A DNA stretch of 64,000 nt from Daphnia pulex (lineage: Eukaryota > Arthropoda > Branchiopoda > Diplostraca > Daphniidae). How positions within the stretch are numbered: the first letter of the stretch is position 1; every line of letters begins with the position of its first letter. A program made the position numbers and the translations under genes. This document shows, piece after piece, positions 12,601 to 23,539 of the stretch. Location of the stretch: assembly GCF_021134715.1 (NCBI RefSeq), contig NC_060023.1:5518001-5582000 (forward strand), read 5' to 3'. The notes below the pieces were generated by a model. That model searched no databases and was not told the origin of the DNA. It saw nothing but the letters and a program-made list of their open reading frames with translations.

Positions 12601-13991
12601 TGCAAATACAAAAACTAACAGACAAGACCGGTTAAATGGTTAGAATTCAATCGGAATATGGCGAATAGATAAGACTATGTCTCGTGGCGGTAGAGTACGA
12701 CTACCCCGATGAGCTATTCCCAGGGCTGGGCTAAGAACAGGATGGGACCACTGGATCAACCTGATCCGTTGGTGTCTGAGTAGATTGAGCTTAAAGATAG
12801 AACGTCTTAAAACTACCACTGGACTGCAACCTTCCAATCAGTAAACGACGTCTGAGCCGAGTCCCGATACTTCGAGAAGACCCGTAAGCGAGAGCGCTTC
12901 TCAAGTCCCTCTAGGCATGAACCAATCTTTTGACTCTCGACATCCGAACACACCATTTAGTAGTTTTTAAGAAATTAAATACTGTTTTTATGCCGAACTT
13001 CTTTAAAGACTATGAGACTTCAATAAATTACAAAACAATGTGATTCGATGCCAAATGATTTATAAAGACTTACAATATGGTTGAATATGGTCAGATATTA
13101 ATAACAGAACTCTCTTTTGGCTACAACCCTCTAGGAAATCCGATAGGATGTCTATGTACCCTACCTGTGAATTTTCGTTGTTATACCTGGAAACTATAAT
13201 AATTTTATTAATCCTTTGTCAAAAGAAAAAAATACGTTTTACGAGTTGACTGTTCATTGCAATCGACACATTTGTATCCATTTTTCGATTCAGGTGGATT
13301 TCCGGCGATATATCTTACACGAAACCTTAAAATACTGACTAAAGCCTCGTAAAGTGCAGGGGATATGATAAAACAAGCTACCAATTGAGGACATTATGCA
13401 AAAGATTGGCGTGGTCTTTATCACTTAAGGATTACTATCATTCCGGTTCTAATAATTTCTTTTGCTAAAAGCAAAATCAGCCGATCGTTCCGGTTGTGTC
13501 CTTCATTTTCCGAATAGTGGGGTTTATTGCCGCCTCCTTCGCCATGTCTCCTAGGTGAGCATAGACGTCAAGGGAAGATGGTGGGTCATGAACTGGCTCG
13601 GAGGGTCTAATCTTCTGAAATCCCCAAAGCTTTTCAACAAGATACTTGCTGATATGCCCGCTCTGCTTGACTTTTTAGAAGGATAATAGATTACTAAATC
13701 AGTATAACTTTCCGTACGCCCGTACGTAGTTTTCATATCCACTGGTGGAAAAGATATCGGACGAGGATTCTCTCGTAAGAACGTCGAGTTATATTTTCAG
13801 GTTGTTTGCTGTCCTGTGCAACCCGGGTGTTCATAGTAGGGCGGGTCTTTTCTTCGTGGAGACCACTTGCTGGATGTTGGGAGCGCAGGGGCGACTGGCT
13901 GACGGAGAGGTGGATTTTGGTTAACCGGGATCCGTTGTGAATTTTGAACGACATGCGAAAGGGGCTGAATCTTAACCGTTTATATTTTGAA
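9601..13991. other. AT-rich DNA without a supportable gene
   Basis: I found no gene here. Plus-strand ORFs at 10054-10311, 11668-12015 and 11969-12331 show no domain or coding character I recognise. A stem with AAATTACTGCAGT arms lies at about 12053-12098. The GC-richer stretch at about 12650-12950, in both strands, has the look of old element coding sequence but could not be assigned. The minus-strand frames at 13551-13954 are likewise unassigned. Confidence 0.5.
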
Positions 13992-13996
13992 GGTTA

Positions 13997-14137
13997 TGTA
14001 GGATATTGCGCATTAATGCGCAATACCCTTTTCTCTCCTCCGTCCACTATGGGCTATCTGGCAACGCTGTCTGCCTGACAAGCACTGTCATCTGCTATCC
14101 CTTCTAGTTTGTTCTGTCTCTCGTACCATGATATGTA
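13997..14137 (+). repeat. 5' LTR, first part
   Basis: It starts TGTAGGATATTGCGC, includes the small palindrome TTGCGCATTAATGCGCAA, and matches 20226-20365 of the 3' LTR closely. It is cut at a TA dinucleotide by the DNA transposon that follows. Confidence 0.9.
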
Positions 14138-17100
14138 CAGTACCCTGCAATAAAATCCGAACGCGATTTTAATTGTAAAAAACATCTAGTGGGAGAAAAA
14201 TTAACTAATACAAACAAAGTATTGTACTTGTCTATTTTTTCGTTATGACAAAAAAAGAGGAGGGGGCGAGTGGAATGAGACGAAAAGGATGGGACATAAG
14301 CCAGACATGGCCTAGGGGCATTTTCATTTTGTATTGTTTATTCCTTTCTAGGGTTACCGACTCTAGGCGCTCCCGATGGTGTGGTGTGTATGGCATTTAG
14401 ACGCTGTTTGGGAAAAATGGGACAGCAATTTAGTATTTTTAGTGTATTAAGTATTTTTTTAGAAGCGGCAAAATACGATTTTAGAATTGTATTTCTCGTC
14501 GGTTACACAGGCGTTTATCCGAATTAAAAGTAATATATCATGCTGGCGAGGTTGAACCGTGTGCTTCTGAATTTTTCAGGTCTGCTTTCATTCAGTTTAG
14601 AATGAATGTTTTTCCCCTAACCGAAATCTTGCAGCGGCATGTCAACTAACGTTTCGAAACATTGAGTTCAATTCAAGATTTCAGTACACAAGCTTCGACA
14701 AACAACACATATGTTGGAAAGCACATATTGGGAGGATTTGCAAAAAGACGAAATCGAGTAACATTAAAACAAGGTCGCGATTAAGTAGAGGGTCCGTTAA
14801 GCATGAAATAGTAGTTTTTAAGACGTCAGTGCAGAGATCCTCGCCAAAAATTTTGACAAGTAGTCCTAAAAATAAAAGCGAAACGTTATCTTCGTGTTTC
14901 TGTTGTCGGAGCGGTAAAAATATTGTTTAGTCAACAAATGGAACACTTCCTGGGCCACCTGATTCACATCCTCTTCTTCTGACAAAGTGACATCCAAATC
15001 GTCGACGAAAACTGTATGACGCAGCGATCGGAGGTTGTCGGCTAGCACATTTGGATTAGAAAATTACAACAGTGATCCTGATAAAAATATGTCAATGTTA
15101 AAGAGAATGGCTTTTTAGCGCACAAGTAGACTAACTTGAAAAAAAACTTTCAATTCGCTTTTCGATGACGATTTTAAGGGCCAGCAAGTTGTTTAACTTA
15201 TTTCCATTATTAGGCCTGACCCTGATATCACCACCCTAGGAATGAGTCACAAAATCCTTACATGCAGCTGATGAAATGCCAGTAGACGACGCCGCCGGAG
15301 TTGTGTTCTGAGATCGGGCTCTATTTACGGCGCCGTGAAGAGCCGGCCCAAGTTACCCGAACTCCTGACGGTAATCGTCAATGTTATCAGGCGATTGGCG
15401 CGTCACTTTCATGACTTTATGCAATTAAAATAAGAACATAGAAGCTGACTGATGAACACATTTTTAAGGTAAGACATACGATCGTCAATTGCGTGATGTG
15501 GGAGGCTGCTATCCGATCGGCATTGGCCTGCCCTGTTCCATCCAAGTAAAGTTCGATGCGTCCACCTATATCGTTCGTATTTTCGGAATAATGAAGGCTT
15601 TGATCAATTCCGTTCCCAATTTGGATGATCCTGTAATTTTACAAAATTGAGAAATTGATTAAATCATTTGGGCATTACGAGATGATGAAATTACCAACGA
15701 GGGCGTGGTAAAATGACGCCAATGGCATTTTGTCGTTGCCCAGCGCTCAACAGAACGACCGCGACACGAGTCTTGCAATTATTCGTCGTTGTGGGGTAAT
15801 TTTTGCAAATCAGGCGTGAAGAGAATCTCTCAAAGCCCAATGATTATCCACTTCTTGCCAAAGACAAATTTTTTGCTGTCCATGCAAGACGTGACAGCAG
15901 GAACTCATTCGTGAAGCTGAAAATATAGATGAAATTATAAATAACGGAGCTGCTGGGAAAGAACTGCAAATATGTAAACTCACTTCTTTTTAAAGGTAAA
16001 GCGTTTGATTGGAAAGCAGTGCTTTAACAGGTGCCAACTTGTTTTGAACAACATTAACTCGAACGCCTTCAGCGATAAAGGTGCACAGGCCAGGTAGCAT
16101 TTAATGCAATCCAGGATCTGAAGCCAAACTTTGGAATGCTTCCTAAAAAGAATCAACACAGAAAAGGGTATTCAGAAGGAACCAACAAATATATAAAGCT
16201 CAATCTCTTACAGCTCTTCTGGCTTGATCGGAGCAAACACAAGCCTCAGTAATTTCTTTAGAGTAGAGCTGCTGTTCAACAGACAATTGTGCTGCAAGCT
16301 GTTTAATTTGTTTCTGTTTTAGGTTTGTTAATTGCCCTGAAAACAAAAGCAATATAATTTGAACTGAAATAATTAAGTGAGTCAAACGATTTACGTAAGA
16401 GCCTTTTTGGTCTTGTCCCCAATTTTAGCAAGTTTAGAGACCGGATCAGAGCTTTCCAGCCGCTGTTGATCTTTGGACAAGGAGGGGGGGGATAATAGTT
16501 AGAACTGGTGGTTTTGTTAACCATGTATCTCGTAAGTTCAAACATTTGACAAGTAAATTGGTTATGCTGCTCGATAATGGCAGTTGGTCATCAAACCTGT
16601 TCCAACCGAGTAAAACATTGACTCATTATAAGAATATATAAAGGGGCAACTGGATTTCAATCTATTCCACCTTTTACTGGTTTGTCAACAAATTTTGTCG
16701 TAGTTTCCAAATTTGGTTGTAATTGGGCATCCGTAACGGCAGATTCTTGACTAATAAGTTGAATGTTTAATTCACTGCCATAAATGTAATTCAAAGGCTT
16801 CATACGCCGATTCAATTCGACAAACTTTTTTTTCATTGCCTGTTATTGTCTTTTCGTTAAAGCCGCCGACAGCCACTTTCTTCTTTTACTGTTAAGCACT
16901 TCTCCGTGTGATAATACTCTTAAAACGCTTTTTCACTGTAAAAAATCACTCAACAAGTTCACAACATTTGTAATTAGCTGGCCTTGCTAGCAAAGAGCCA
17001 AAGAGCAAAAACTACAATATTGACAGATCAGAGATCACAGTAGTTCAGGTGTTGAACATCAGGCCGTGAAACTTAGCTTCTTTTCTTAACCGCTTTCTTG

Positions 17101-17160
17101 CGACTACAAAAACGACCGACAGGTGGAGATTTCCCGTTCGGTTTTTTTTGCAGGATACTG
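14138..17160 (-). mobile_element. Tc1/mariner-type non-autonomous transposon carrying TAF6 sequence
   Basis: The ends are CAGTACCCTGCAATAAAATC on the left and its imperfect inverse on the right (CAGTATCCTGCAAAAAAAAC read from 17160). Each is flanked by TA, and the uninterrupted 3' LTR has the corresponding continuous site. A TA duplication and CAGT-start inverted repeats fit the Tc1/mariner superfamily. At 3,023 bp it is longer than usual and I see no transposase. The cargo is a minus-strand, intron-bearing piece of a TAF6 gene. A short minus-strand frame at 14866-15048 (TVFVDDLDVTLSEEED) vaguely resembles a BEL-type reverse transcriptase box but is not secure. Confidence 0.8.
15240..16910 (-). 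pseudogene. TAF6: TAF6 (TFIID subunit 6) gene fragment with introns, captured
   Basis: TAF6 is a histone-fold and HEAT-repeat subunit of the general transcription factor TFIID. Read in order on the minus strand: a possible histone-fold end (RRMKPLNYIYGS, about 16780); PPLSKDQQRLESSDPVSKLA near 16480-16400; LSVEQQLYSKEITEACV near 16300-16220; EAFQSLASDPGLH and [17 protein letters not shown] near 16140-16050; LHE-x-VPAVTSC near 15920; VDNHWALRD near 15850; ANDKMPLASF-like sequence near 15720; IKAFIIPKIRTI and LDGTGQANADRIAASHI near 15620-15490; DNIDDYRQEFG near 15380. Introns with GT and AG ends remain, for example GCT|GTAAGA to TTTTTAG|GAAGC, which joins ARRA to EAFQ. Stops, frameshifts and one internal deletion make it a pseudogene. 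Retained introns point to capture of genomic DNA, not of mRNA. Confidence 0.85.
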
Positions 17161-17365
17161 TACGTTAATTCGTGTGAGGATAGAATATACAAGCAGACCT
17201 TGCCTCTACACAAAGTGAATCTTATTGAAGAAGAACCCCTTCGGTAAGAGATGTATTGTTCATGTGTGTATGTGTCACTCCCCTAAAGGTTATTTCCTGA
17301 CGGGTAGACAATGATACACCACAATCGGGTACGAGTCTCATATTCTATGTATCTGATCTCTAACA
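17161..17365 (+). repeat. 5' LTR, second part
   Basis: After the inserted element's duplicated TA (17161-17162) the LTR resumes at CGTTAATTCGTGTGAGG and runs to CTAACA at 17365. It matches the 3' end of the 20226-20569 LTR nearly base for base. Confidence 0.9.
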
Positions 17366-17380
17366 GGTTATGGGCCCAGG
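17366..17380 (+). promoter_or_regulatory. Copia-type primer-binding site
   Basis: GGTTATGGGCCCAGG begins immediately after the LTR. Copia elements prime reverse transcription from an internal fragment of initiator tRNA-Met and show this TTATGGGCCCAG core. Confidence 0.8.
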
Positions 17381-17499
17381 CAGCCACACGCTACCTGCTT
17401 TATAGACAAAATGAACTCTACCCATAAGGACACACCAAGTATGATGGAGCTTACCTCCCCTTGCGGAAACTGGAATCCCTCCTTCTACCAGAACAGAAT

Positions 17500-17835
17500 A
17501 GCCTTATCGGAGTGATCTCCAACAAGCATCAACTGCACTAGCTGATTAAGGAAGATGCAATCATGTATTGCACGAGCAAGAAGAACCAACTTCACCAGCT
17601 GATTAAGAAAGATGCAATCGTGTATTGCACACAGCAAGGACTAACTTCACTGGCTGATTAAGAAAGATGCAATCGTGTATTGCACACAGCAAGGACTAAC
17701 TTCACTAGCTGATTAAACAGATGTAATCACGTATTACTTGCAGCAACAAAATCCAACTGTGCTAGCTGATTAAACAGATGCAACCATGTACTGCACGAAG
17801 CAACAAACATCAACTGCACAAGCTGAGGTGGAAGG
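17500..17835 (+). repeat. Tandem repeat of about 56 bp, about six copies
   Basis: Each unit has the form CAACTTCACTAGCTGATTAA, then AGATGCAATCGTGTATTGCA, then a CAGCAA-rich spacer. The second and third units are almost identical; the outer units are shorter or diverged. It lies between the primer site and the captured gene inside the Copia element. In one frame it encodes a repeated L-I-K-K-D-A-I-V-Y-C-T-like peptide, but stops occur, so coding use is doubtful. Confidence 0.75.
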
Positions 17836-18119
17836 AGAGGAAAGTAACGACGACACTGAGGGTGAGATTCTAGACTGATGTAGAAGAAAGAACTTGATGC
17901 TGAGAGGTTAAACCACAACTGCACTGTACCAACAGCGGCCCATGATCAATTGCACGATCGCCCACCAGACGTGCAGAACACCCTTAGCCAAACATCATGA
18001 ATCCAAAACCACCCGGTAAAATCCCAACCAAGGGAAGCAGACAAAATAGAATAATAACCGTGCGCATTACATTCATGATCCTGAATTTTCGACGACTACT
18101 AAAAGGAGGATTTCAATCG

Positions 18120-20070
18120 CTTTGACCTGGCGCTTCGGCTCAACATTTCTGGGCGATCTAATAGAAGGTGTACCGCACGTGTTTTATTCGTTTGAACCGC
18201 TCTTATACCATCACCATCCACATCATCACCTCCACCGCCCACGTACCACGTCAATCCTCTACCACCGTCGCTGTTGGACAAACCTCACGTGGCCAGCATG
18301 GGTGAAATCTACAGCTCCCAGGAGATCCTGGAACTCTCGCCCGTCACGCTCAAAGATTCCGCCTCCTATTCGTGCGAAGCCAAGAACACGACTGGAATCT
18401 CGAATCTCATCACGATTCCCATCAACATCACATACTCGCCGATGATTGTCAACGTCGGGCCGGCTCTTAGCCAACAATAGACGGTCACGCTACACGAGCC
18501 GACTCGGCTCGAGTGTCAGGCGGAAGGCGGAATGGCAGTCACGCTACCATCGGCTCCATAGGTGGGCCAAGGACGACGAAGAGGATATTGTCAACCGGTC
18601 AAAAGACCGTCGCTACTTGCACATCACCAACGTGATGTACGAACATCAGGGTGAGTACATTTGCATCACCACCAGCACCATCAACGGCCTGGAGCGGATG
18701 GTCCATAGTGAAGCCACTTCCCCTCGAGTTGTAGGGCCTCCACAAGTTTAGAACGAAGTCTCGTCACAATTCATCTCTGTGGAACGCGGCGACGATGCCG
18801 TCATCGGACCGTCTTCTGCGCCGATCCACGTCCAATTTGGGTCCCTTGGGGCTGAACAGCTTCCCAGTGGAAGATGAAGGGAGGAAATCGTAGGCGCGAG
18901 GAATAACTCGCTGTCCTCACTCTCCGTGTCAAATTTGACCCTGCTCTCATAGCAACGGTAACCGCCGGGGTGATCGCCTGTCTCTTTCTTTATCATCAAC
19001 GCTGAAACGCTCTGCCTCCTCTACGCCTACCGATCCGAGAGATGCTGTTTCGACCTCTGCAGCTGAGACCTACCGGCACTGCTGGGGAGCGATCCCTTGC
19101 TATCAAAATAATTGAAAATAATCCACGTAGTTCGCGATTCTCTCCCAATCGTGACCTCAAGGGCCACACACGTACGGTGTCAGAAGAATCCGGCTTGTAA
19201 CAACCGGTAACAACGCCAGCCACCCCGGCGTCGATATGGAAGAAGACCTGGAACCGATAAATGGACTTTTGACCCGCTTCCCAAATCAATATTGTCGTCT
19301 GAAAGTCGAGGATTTGTCCGCCAGGAAATGTTGAAATCGCACGGGCAAACCCTCTCGCTTCTGGAAAAATGCCGGTCACAGTCTCAACCAGGGCTCCCTC
19401 TCCACAGCCACGAAAAATCAAGCGACCAGAAAATGAAAGGAAACTTTCTGGACCTTGACCATTCGACGTTTAGAGAACCAGACGCCGTGGTTTACGGAAA
19501 ACGGACGAGAAAGCCATTGCAAACATCACGGGTGCCTGAAACCCGTATCGGAAATGCTGAATATGTTTTAAAACATTTATAATTACGTTTTTGCCTAAAC
19601 AATAATGCTCGCACTTTCTTTTCCATGTGCAATGGTGGCGATGTCTCACCGACAAATTCCAGATGACTCCACGCCTTCCGGCGGACCCGAGAATTCATCC
19701 AATCAAGCCGGCAAAGGAGGAGAGGGCAACAGACCTTACTGGGCAACAGACCGGGACGGCCGTTACTGGACTATGCCCTTCACTGGTTCAGTGGCTTCGT
19801 CGACCGGAAGTGATATGCGGATTATCGAGATGCGTTACCCCGGCGGCCTGACACCAGAGCTAAATTGATCAACAAAATGGTCGAGAGACGCTCGGCCAAG
19901 CGGCAGCCATACCTGCAGTCGCTCAATCCGCACAAACCCAGTTTGAAGCCAAAAGCAACGGCCGCCGAAGATACAGCAACCCACTTCGTTCAAAAGAGCC
20001 AGATAACGCCAGACATGAAACCGGATGCCAGATTTGGAGTACCGACGGAATCGAGCACTATCCCTTGACT
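18120..20070 (+). pseudogene. Captured nephrin/Sns/Hibris-like Ig adhesion gene, broken
   Basis: Sns, Hibris and nephrin are single-pass adhesion proteins with extracellular Ig domains. Here one Ig end reads TLKDSASYSCEAKNTTGISN (18340-18410). A second Ig begins with HEPTRLECQAEG (about 18490) and ends RYLHITNVMYEHQGEYICIT, then VVGPPQV (18610-18747). A third starts near VFCADPRPIWVPW (about 18815). AVTAGVIACLF-like sequence near 18955-18990 suggests the membrane segment. A cytoplasmic-tail-like region follows, with MRYPGGLTPELN at about 19830-19868. Several frameshifts and stops break it, and some domains are shortened. No GT-AG introns are apparent and the segment is much more GC-rich than its surroundings, which suggests an mRNA source. 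It is in the same sense as the Copia element. Confidence 0.78.
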
Positions 20071-20216
20071 CTCTTTCCTACACATAGATTCGCCTACGCA
20101 TCTGGAACAAATCGCCACTAGCCTACTATGGATGGATTCTACCTCAAGTCGACCGTCACGAATCCACTCCAAGGGAAGAAGGCCCACAAAGATTTACAAG
20201 CACTCCGTGTCCGTTT

Positions 20217-20225
20217 GAGGGGGGG
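20217..20225 (+). promoter_or_regulatory. Polypurine tract of the Copia-type element
   Basis: GAGGGGGGG abuts the 3' LTR start TGTAGG, as required for plus-strand priming. Confidence 0.8.
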
Positions 20226-20569
20226 TGTAGGATATTGCGCATTAATGCGCAATACCCTTTTCTCTCCTCCGTCCACTATGTGCTATCTGGCAACGCTGTC
20301 TGCCTGACAAGCGATGTCATCTGCTATCCCTTCTAGTTTGTTCTGTCTCTCGTACCATGATATGCACGTTAACTCGTGTGAGGATAGAATATACAAGCAG
20401 ACCTTGCCTCTACACAAAGTGAATCTTATTGAAGAAGAACCCCTCCGGTAAGAGATGTATTGTTCATGTGTATATGTGTCACTCCCCTCAAGGTTATTTC
20501 CTGATGGGTAGACAATGATACACCACAATCGGGTACGAGTCTCATATTCTATGTATCTGATCTCTAACA
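20226..20569 (+). repeat. 3' LTR, uninterrupted, 344 bp
   Basis: It runs TGTAGGATATTGCGC to ATCTCTAACA and is followed by the GGTTA duplication. It shows the pre-insertion sequence of the DNA transposon target (ATATGCACGTTAACTCG). Confidence 0.9.
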
Positions 20570-20574
20570 GGTTA

Positions 20575-22925
20575 GAAGGTAAGTCTTAGGAATTTGTAGT
20601 GCTTTATTGAATTACTTCTTGAATTTCACTTCCCATCAGTTTGAGTGTCATTTAGAGTATGTGCGTGTCAGTTGAAAGTTCAGCTTACACTTGCTAGAAG
20701 AGAAACTTTGTTTTATTGTTTGACTCAATCTTTGACTTCGTAGAGGTATGCTTGAAGGTTTGTTTCGGCCTTTGCTTTCCATTTGGTAATGTTGTGAATT
20801 TTTATGTCATCAGCGAATCATGCCGTTTGACAGCTAATTGGAGGTTGAGGAAAGTCGGACATCATGACAGTGAGAAGTAGTGGACTTTTTGTTTTACTAT
20901 TTGCTCTTGACATTATTGCGTGCTGCTTAGTAATCATCCTTCTATAATAATCAAGGTAACAAATATAGGTTGAATGTCGCTAAACTTCCGTAAAAGTGTA
21001 TTTTTGTACGTAGGTTACGATAAACTAATAAAGGGATATGAACTACTAAGGTATAATCGTTAAATTTTTTTACATTCTCGACAAGCAATAACCCTTGAAA
21101 AATTAAATTTTGTACTTTGACTTGTATTCCTATTGTTCAGAAAATTGTGTTATCTGAACAGAATTGCTCCTTTACTGTTTTTTGGTCAGTTTTTAGGTAA
21201 GTCCAGTTATCCATGTGTTGGAGCACTTTTTTAATGTACAAATACTACCGTGCTGTTCTTCTGACTGCCCACACTACAGTCAGGAGTGATGGACTAGTGA
21301 AAAATTGAAGGAACTGTCGTAAGTAGGTATCCTGCGTCGTTTTTACCTCGTTTGTAGACATATCTCGCGGTTTTTATATATTTTTAAAATTAGGCTAGTA
21401 GCCCTTCTGATGAGTTGATGAGCGGGACGTTACACATGATGCCTCTTGACTGACTCTGCTGGCAGAGAATAGGTTCGGCGGCAAGTCACGAGTGTGTAGT
21501 ATGTCAGTGATGGTAGTAACATAAAACTAAAGGGCACACATATATACATATTCACAGACAGTACAGAGTAATGTAGTGGAAAGCCTCATCATGTCCAAGA
21601 GACACTATAAAGAGAAGATTAAACTATATTTTACAACATACTTCCTTTATTTTTGCGCCCTGTATCTGGCTTTTATATTCCTGACCTCGGTCGAAATTTC
21701 TTGAAATGTAGAGTGAGGCAGTGCTTTTGTGAAACAAAATTGGCTAGCTGGGTTGACAGAACTCATTCGATTCGTACCAAATTGTTCAACATCTTTTCAA
21801 ACACGGAAATATACATATAAAGTTTCCATTCATATTATTAGTCTTTGTTTTACAATATATTTTAGTTATCGCAGTAAACAGGAAACGTATAACATTTATT
21901 TATCACATTTGGCCCCAATAATATTCTGCGGGATCTCCTGGCGTTTTTCCTATTTTGAAAGTAGAAACGAAATATCTTCCTACATTGGTACACTAATTTT
22001 AGGTACCTTTTTTACAAATTGCACCCATGTCACTGACTTTTTTAATAATTCCTAATTGTTAAGTATGAACTTTTTAACTTTTGAACTTTGTTTTTACTAA
22101 AATGGTGGTGGATTGATTGTCACTTCACATACGTCTTTCGGCAATTTCTCGCTTTATGAATCATTTGGCTGGAATCCGTATCCTCAGATCAAATGCTGTT
22201 GCCAGTGAATGTGTTGATAGACCACGGCTGTAATAAAATATTTTCCGTGAAGAGTTCATCTTATCTCTCAAACTACATGTTGACAAGATTGAATGATTGA
22301 ATGTTGACAAAATTGAGTGTTGGAACCACTACTTATACAATTATGCAGCAACTACGATATGTGTAGTTCCATCATGAACTCTTTCAAACGAAGAAAAAAC
22401 GTTGCAGCTAGACTGAACTCAGCAGATACCTCTGAAAAGGCATCACCACACCACACCATCACATCACTACGGAAACGGAAGTGTGATATTTTCTCATGTG
22501 AAAGCAACTATAAAGTTGATTTCTTTTCCGGGCTTCCATTTTTGGCATATATAGCCAAATTGGCTATTTTTTAGGTGTCGGGCTATGGCTATGGCTATGG
22601 CTATTTCAACGATTTTAAAGGAAATTCAAATTTAATTTACAAAAAAAAATAGAGCAGCAGACAACGCTATTTATTTTGAATTTTTTTTTTCTTAAACTCT
22701 CCAATTTAATGTAATAAATAAGTGTACATTTGGCAATGCCTCCACGTGACGTCTGGCTGAGAACAAACGCCTGAACGCTGAACTGAACTAGTGAACTACT
22801 TTTCCTGCTGAAGGCTGAAGCCTGAAGAAGACTATAATCGCTATATTCCGTTTAAAGTTTTAATTGTCGAAGTGCACTCGTGTCTTTTTTTCCCAGCACT
22901 CAGGTTTATGAATACGTGAAATGAT
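20575..22925. other. AT-rich DNA without a supportable gene
   Basis: No gene was found. GGCTAT is repeated four times in tandem at about 22583-22606 and the motif recurs as scattered TTGGCTAT words near 22545 and 23605-23680, on either side of the zinc-finger ORF. A plus-strand frame at 21729-22055 is unrecognised. Confidence 0.5.
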
Positions 22926-22930
22926 GAAAA

Positions 22931-23532
22931 ATGCCCAAGCAACGGGAAACAAAAAAGGTATTCATTTTGGGGAATTAATTATGCATTTAAATATCTTGTG
23001 TATATGTAGAACACAGATTTGATGTAACAGGGTTTTGTTGTTAACAGAGTATCCATGTTAAAGATAACATTTGAAGCAATTAACTAGGCCATTCCATTAG
23101 TCCGTTTATAAAATTTATAATAAAGGGAATCAAAAGCACTTGGAAATTTCTTTTGAAGCTTTAAAAGTGATGATTATTTATTTATTTTTGTTACAGAAGA
23201 AAACCAGCACTAGTCGAAGTTTTCAAGAAGAATGGCTGAAAGAAAAAGATTTTAAAGGATGGCTTATCAAGAAGATGATTAATCCTGACGACAAATCTTA
23301 TCATCCATATTGCAGTGCCTGTTCTGTATTCCTTCAAAACAAAAAGCACAACATCACAGTACATATGGAATCTTCTATTCATCAGAAGGCAATAGATGTT
23401 TTCCTATCCAAACAAAGGAGACAAAACAGTCTCGCAACATTCCTTGAAAATCCTCTTTATAAAAATGTAACTTCACTGGAATTGAGATTATGTTTGTTTG
23501 TTGTAACATATTCCTCAACTTTTTTAAACTGA
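22931..23532 (+). pseudogene. hAT-like zinc-finger ORF, N-terminal part
   Basis: Exon 1 (22931-22957) encodes MPKQRETKK, followed by GTATTC. Exon 2 opens after TTGTTACAG at 23197 and keeps frame: KKTSTSRSFQEEWLKEKDFK, then YCSACSVFLQNKKHNITVHM and SSIHQKA. The C-x2-C with later histidines is a BED/TTF-like DNA-binding finger of the type found at the N-terminus of hAT-derived transposases and of related domesticated proteins. The reading frame stops at 23532 after about 120 codons and no transposase core follows, so this is a truncated copy or an isolated finger exon. Acidic, lysine-rich scraps near 24650-24810 may be its C-terminal remains. Family placement is moderate; a role cannot be given. 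Confidence 0.5.
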
Positions 23533-23539
23533 ATTGCCC

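Larger units (their letters stand above)
13992..20574 (+). mobile_element. Copia-type LTR retrotransposon carrying a host adhesion gene
   Basis: The element runs 13997-20569 between perfect GGTTA duplications (13992-13996 and 20570-20574). The 3' LTR is 20226-20569 (344 bp, TGTAGG...TAACA). The 5' LTR is the same length, 141 + 203 bp, once the 3-kb insertion at 14138-17160 and its duplicated TA are removed. GGTTATGGGCCCAGG at 17366-17380 directly follows the 5' LTR and matches the initiator-tRNA-Met primer site used by copia elements. GAGGGGGGG at 20217-20225 is the polypurine tract. The 2.8-kb interior shows no gag-pol; it holds a short tandem repeat and a broken nephrin/Sns-like gene. It is therefore a non-autonomous, host-gene-carrying Copia derivative. 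Confidence 0.85.

Noticed and set aside
14866..15048. Reverse transcriptase fragment inside the TAF6-bearing transposon
   Set aside because: The FVDD box is suggestive but there is too little flanking similarity to annotate it as a gene.
18122..18445. Histidine-rich plus-strand ORF overlapping the Ig segment
   Set aside because: Its frame conflicts with the Ig-domain frame, which has clear family motifs.
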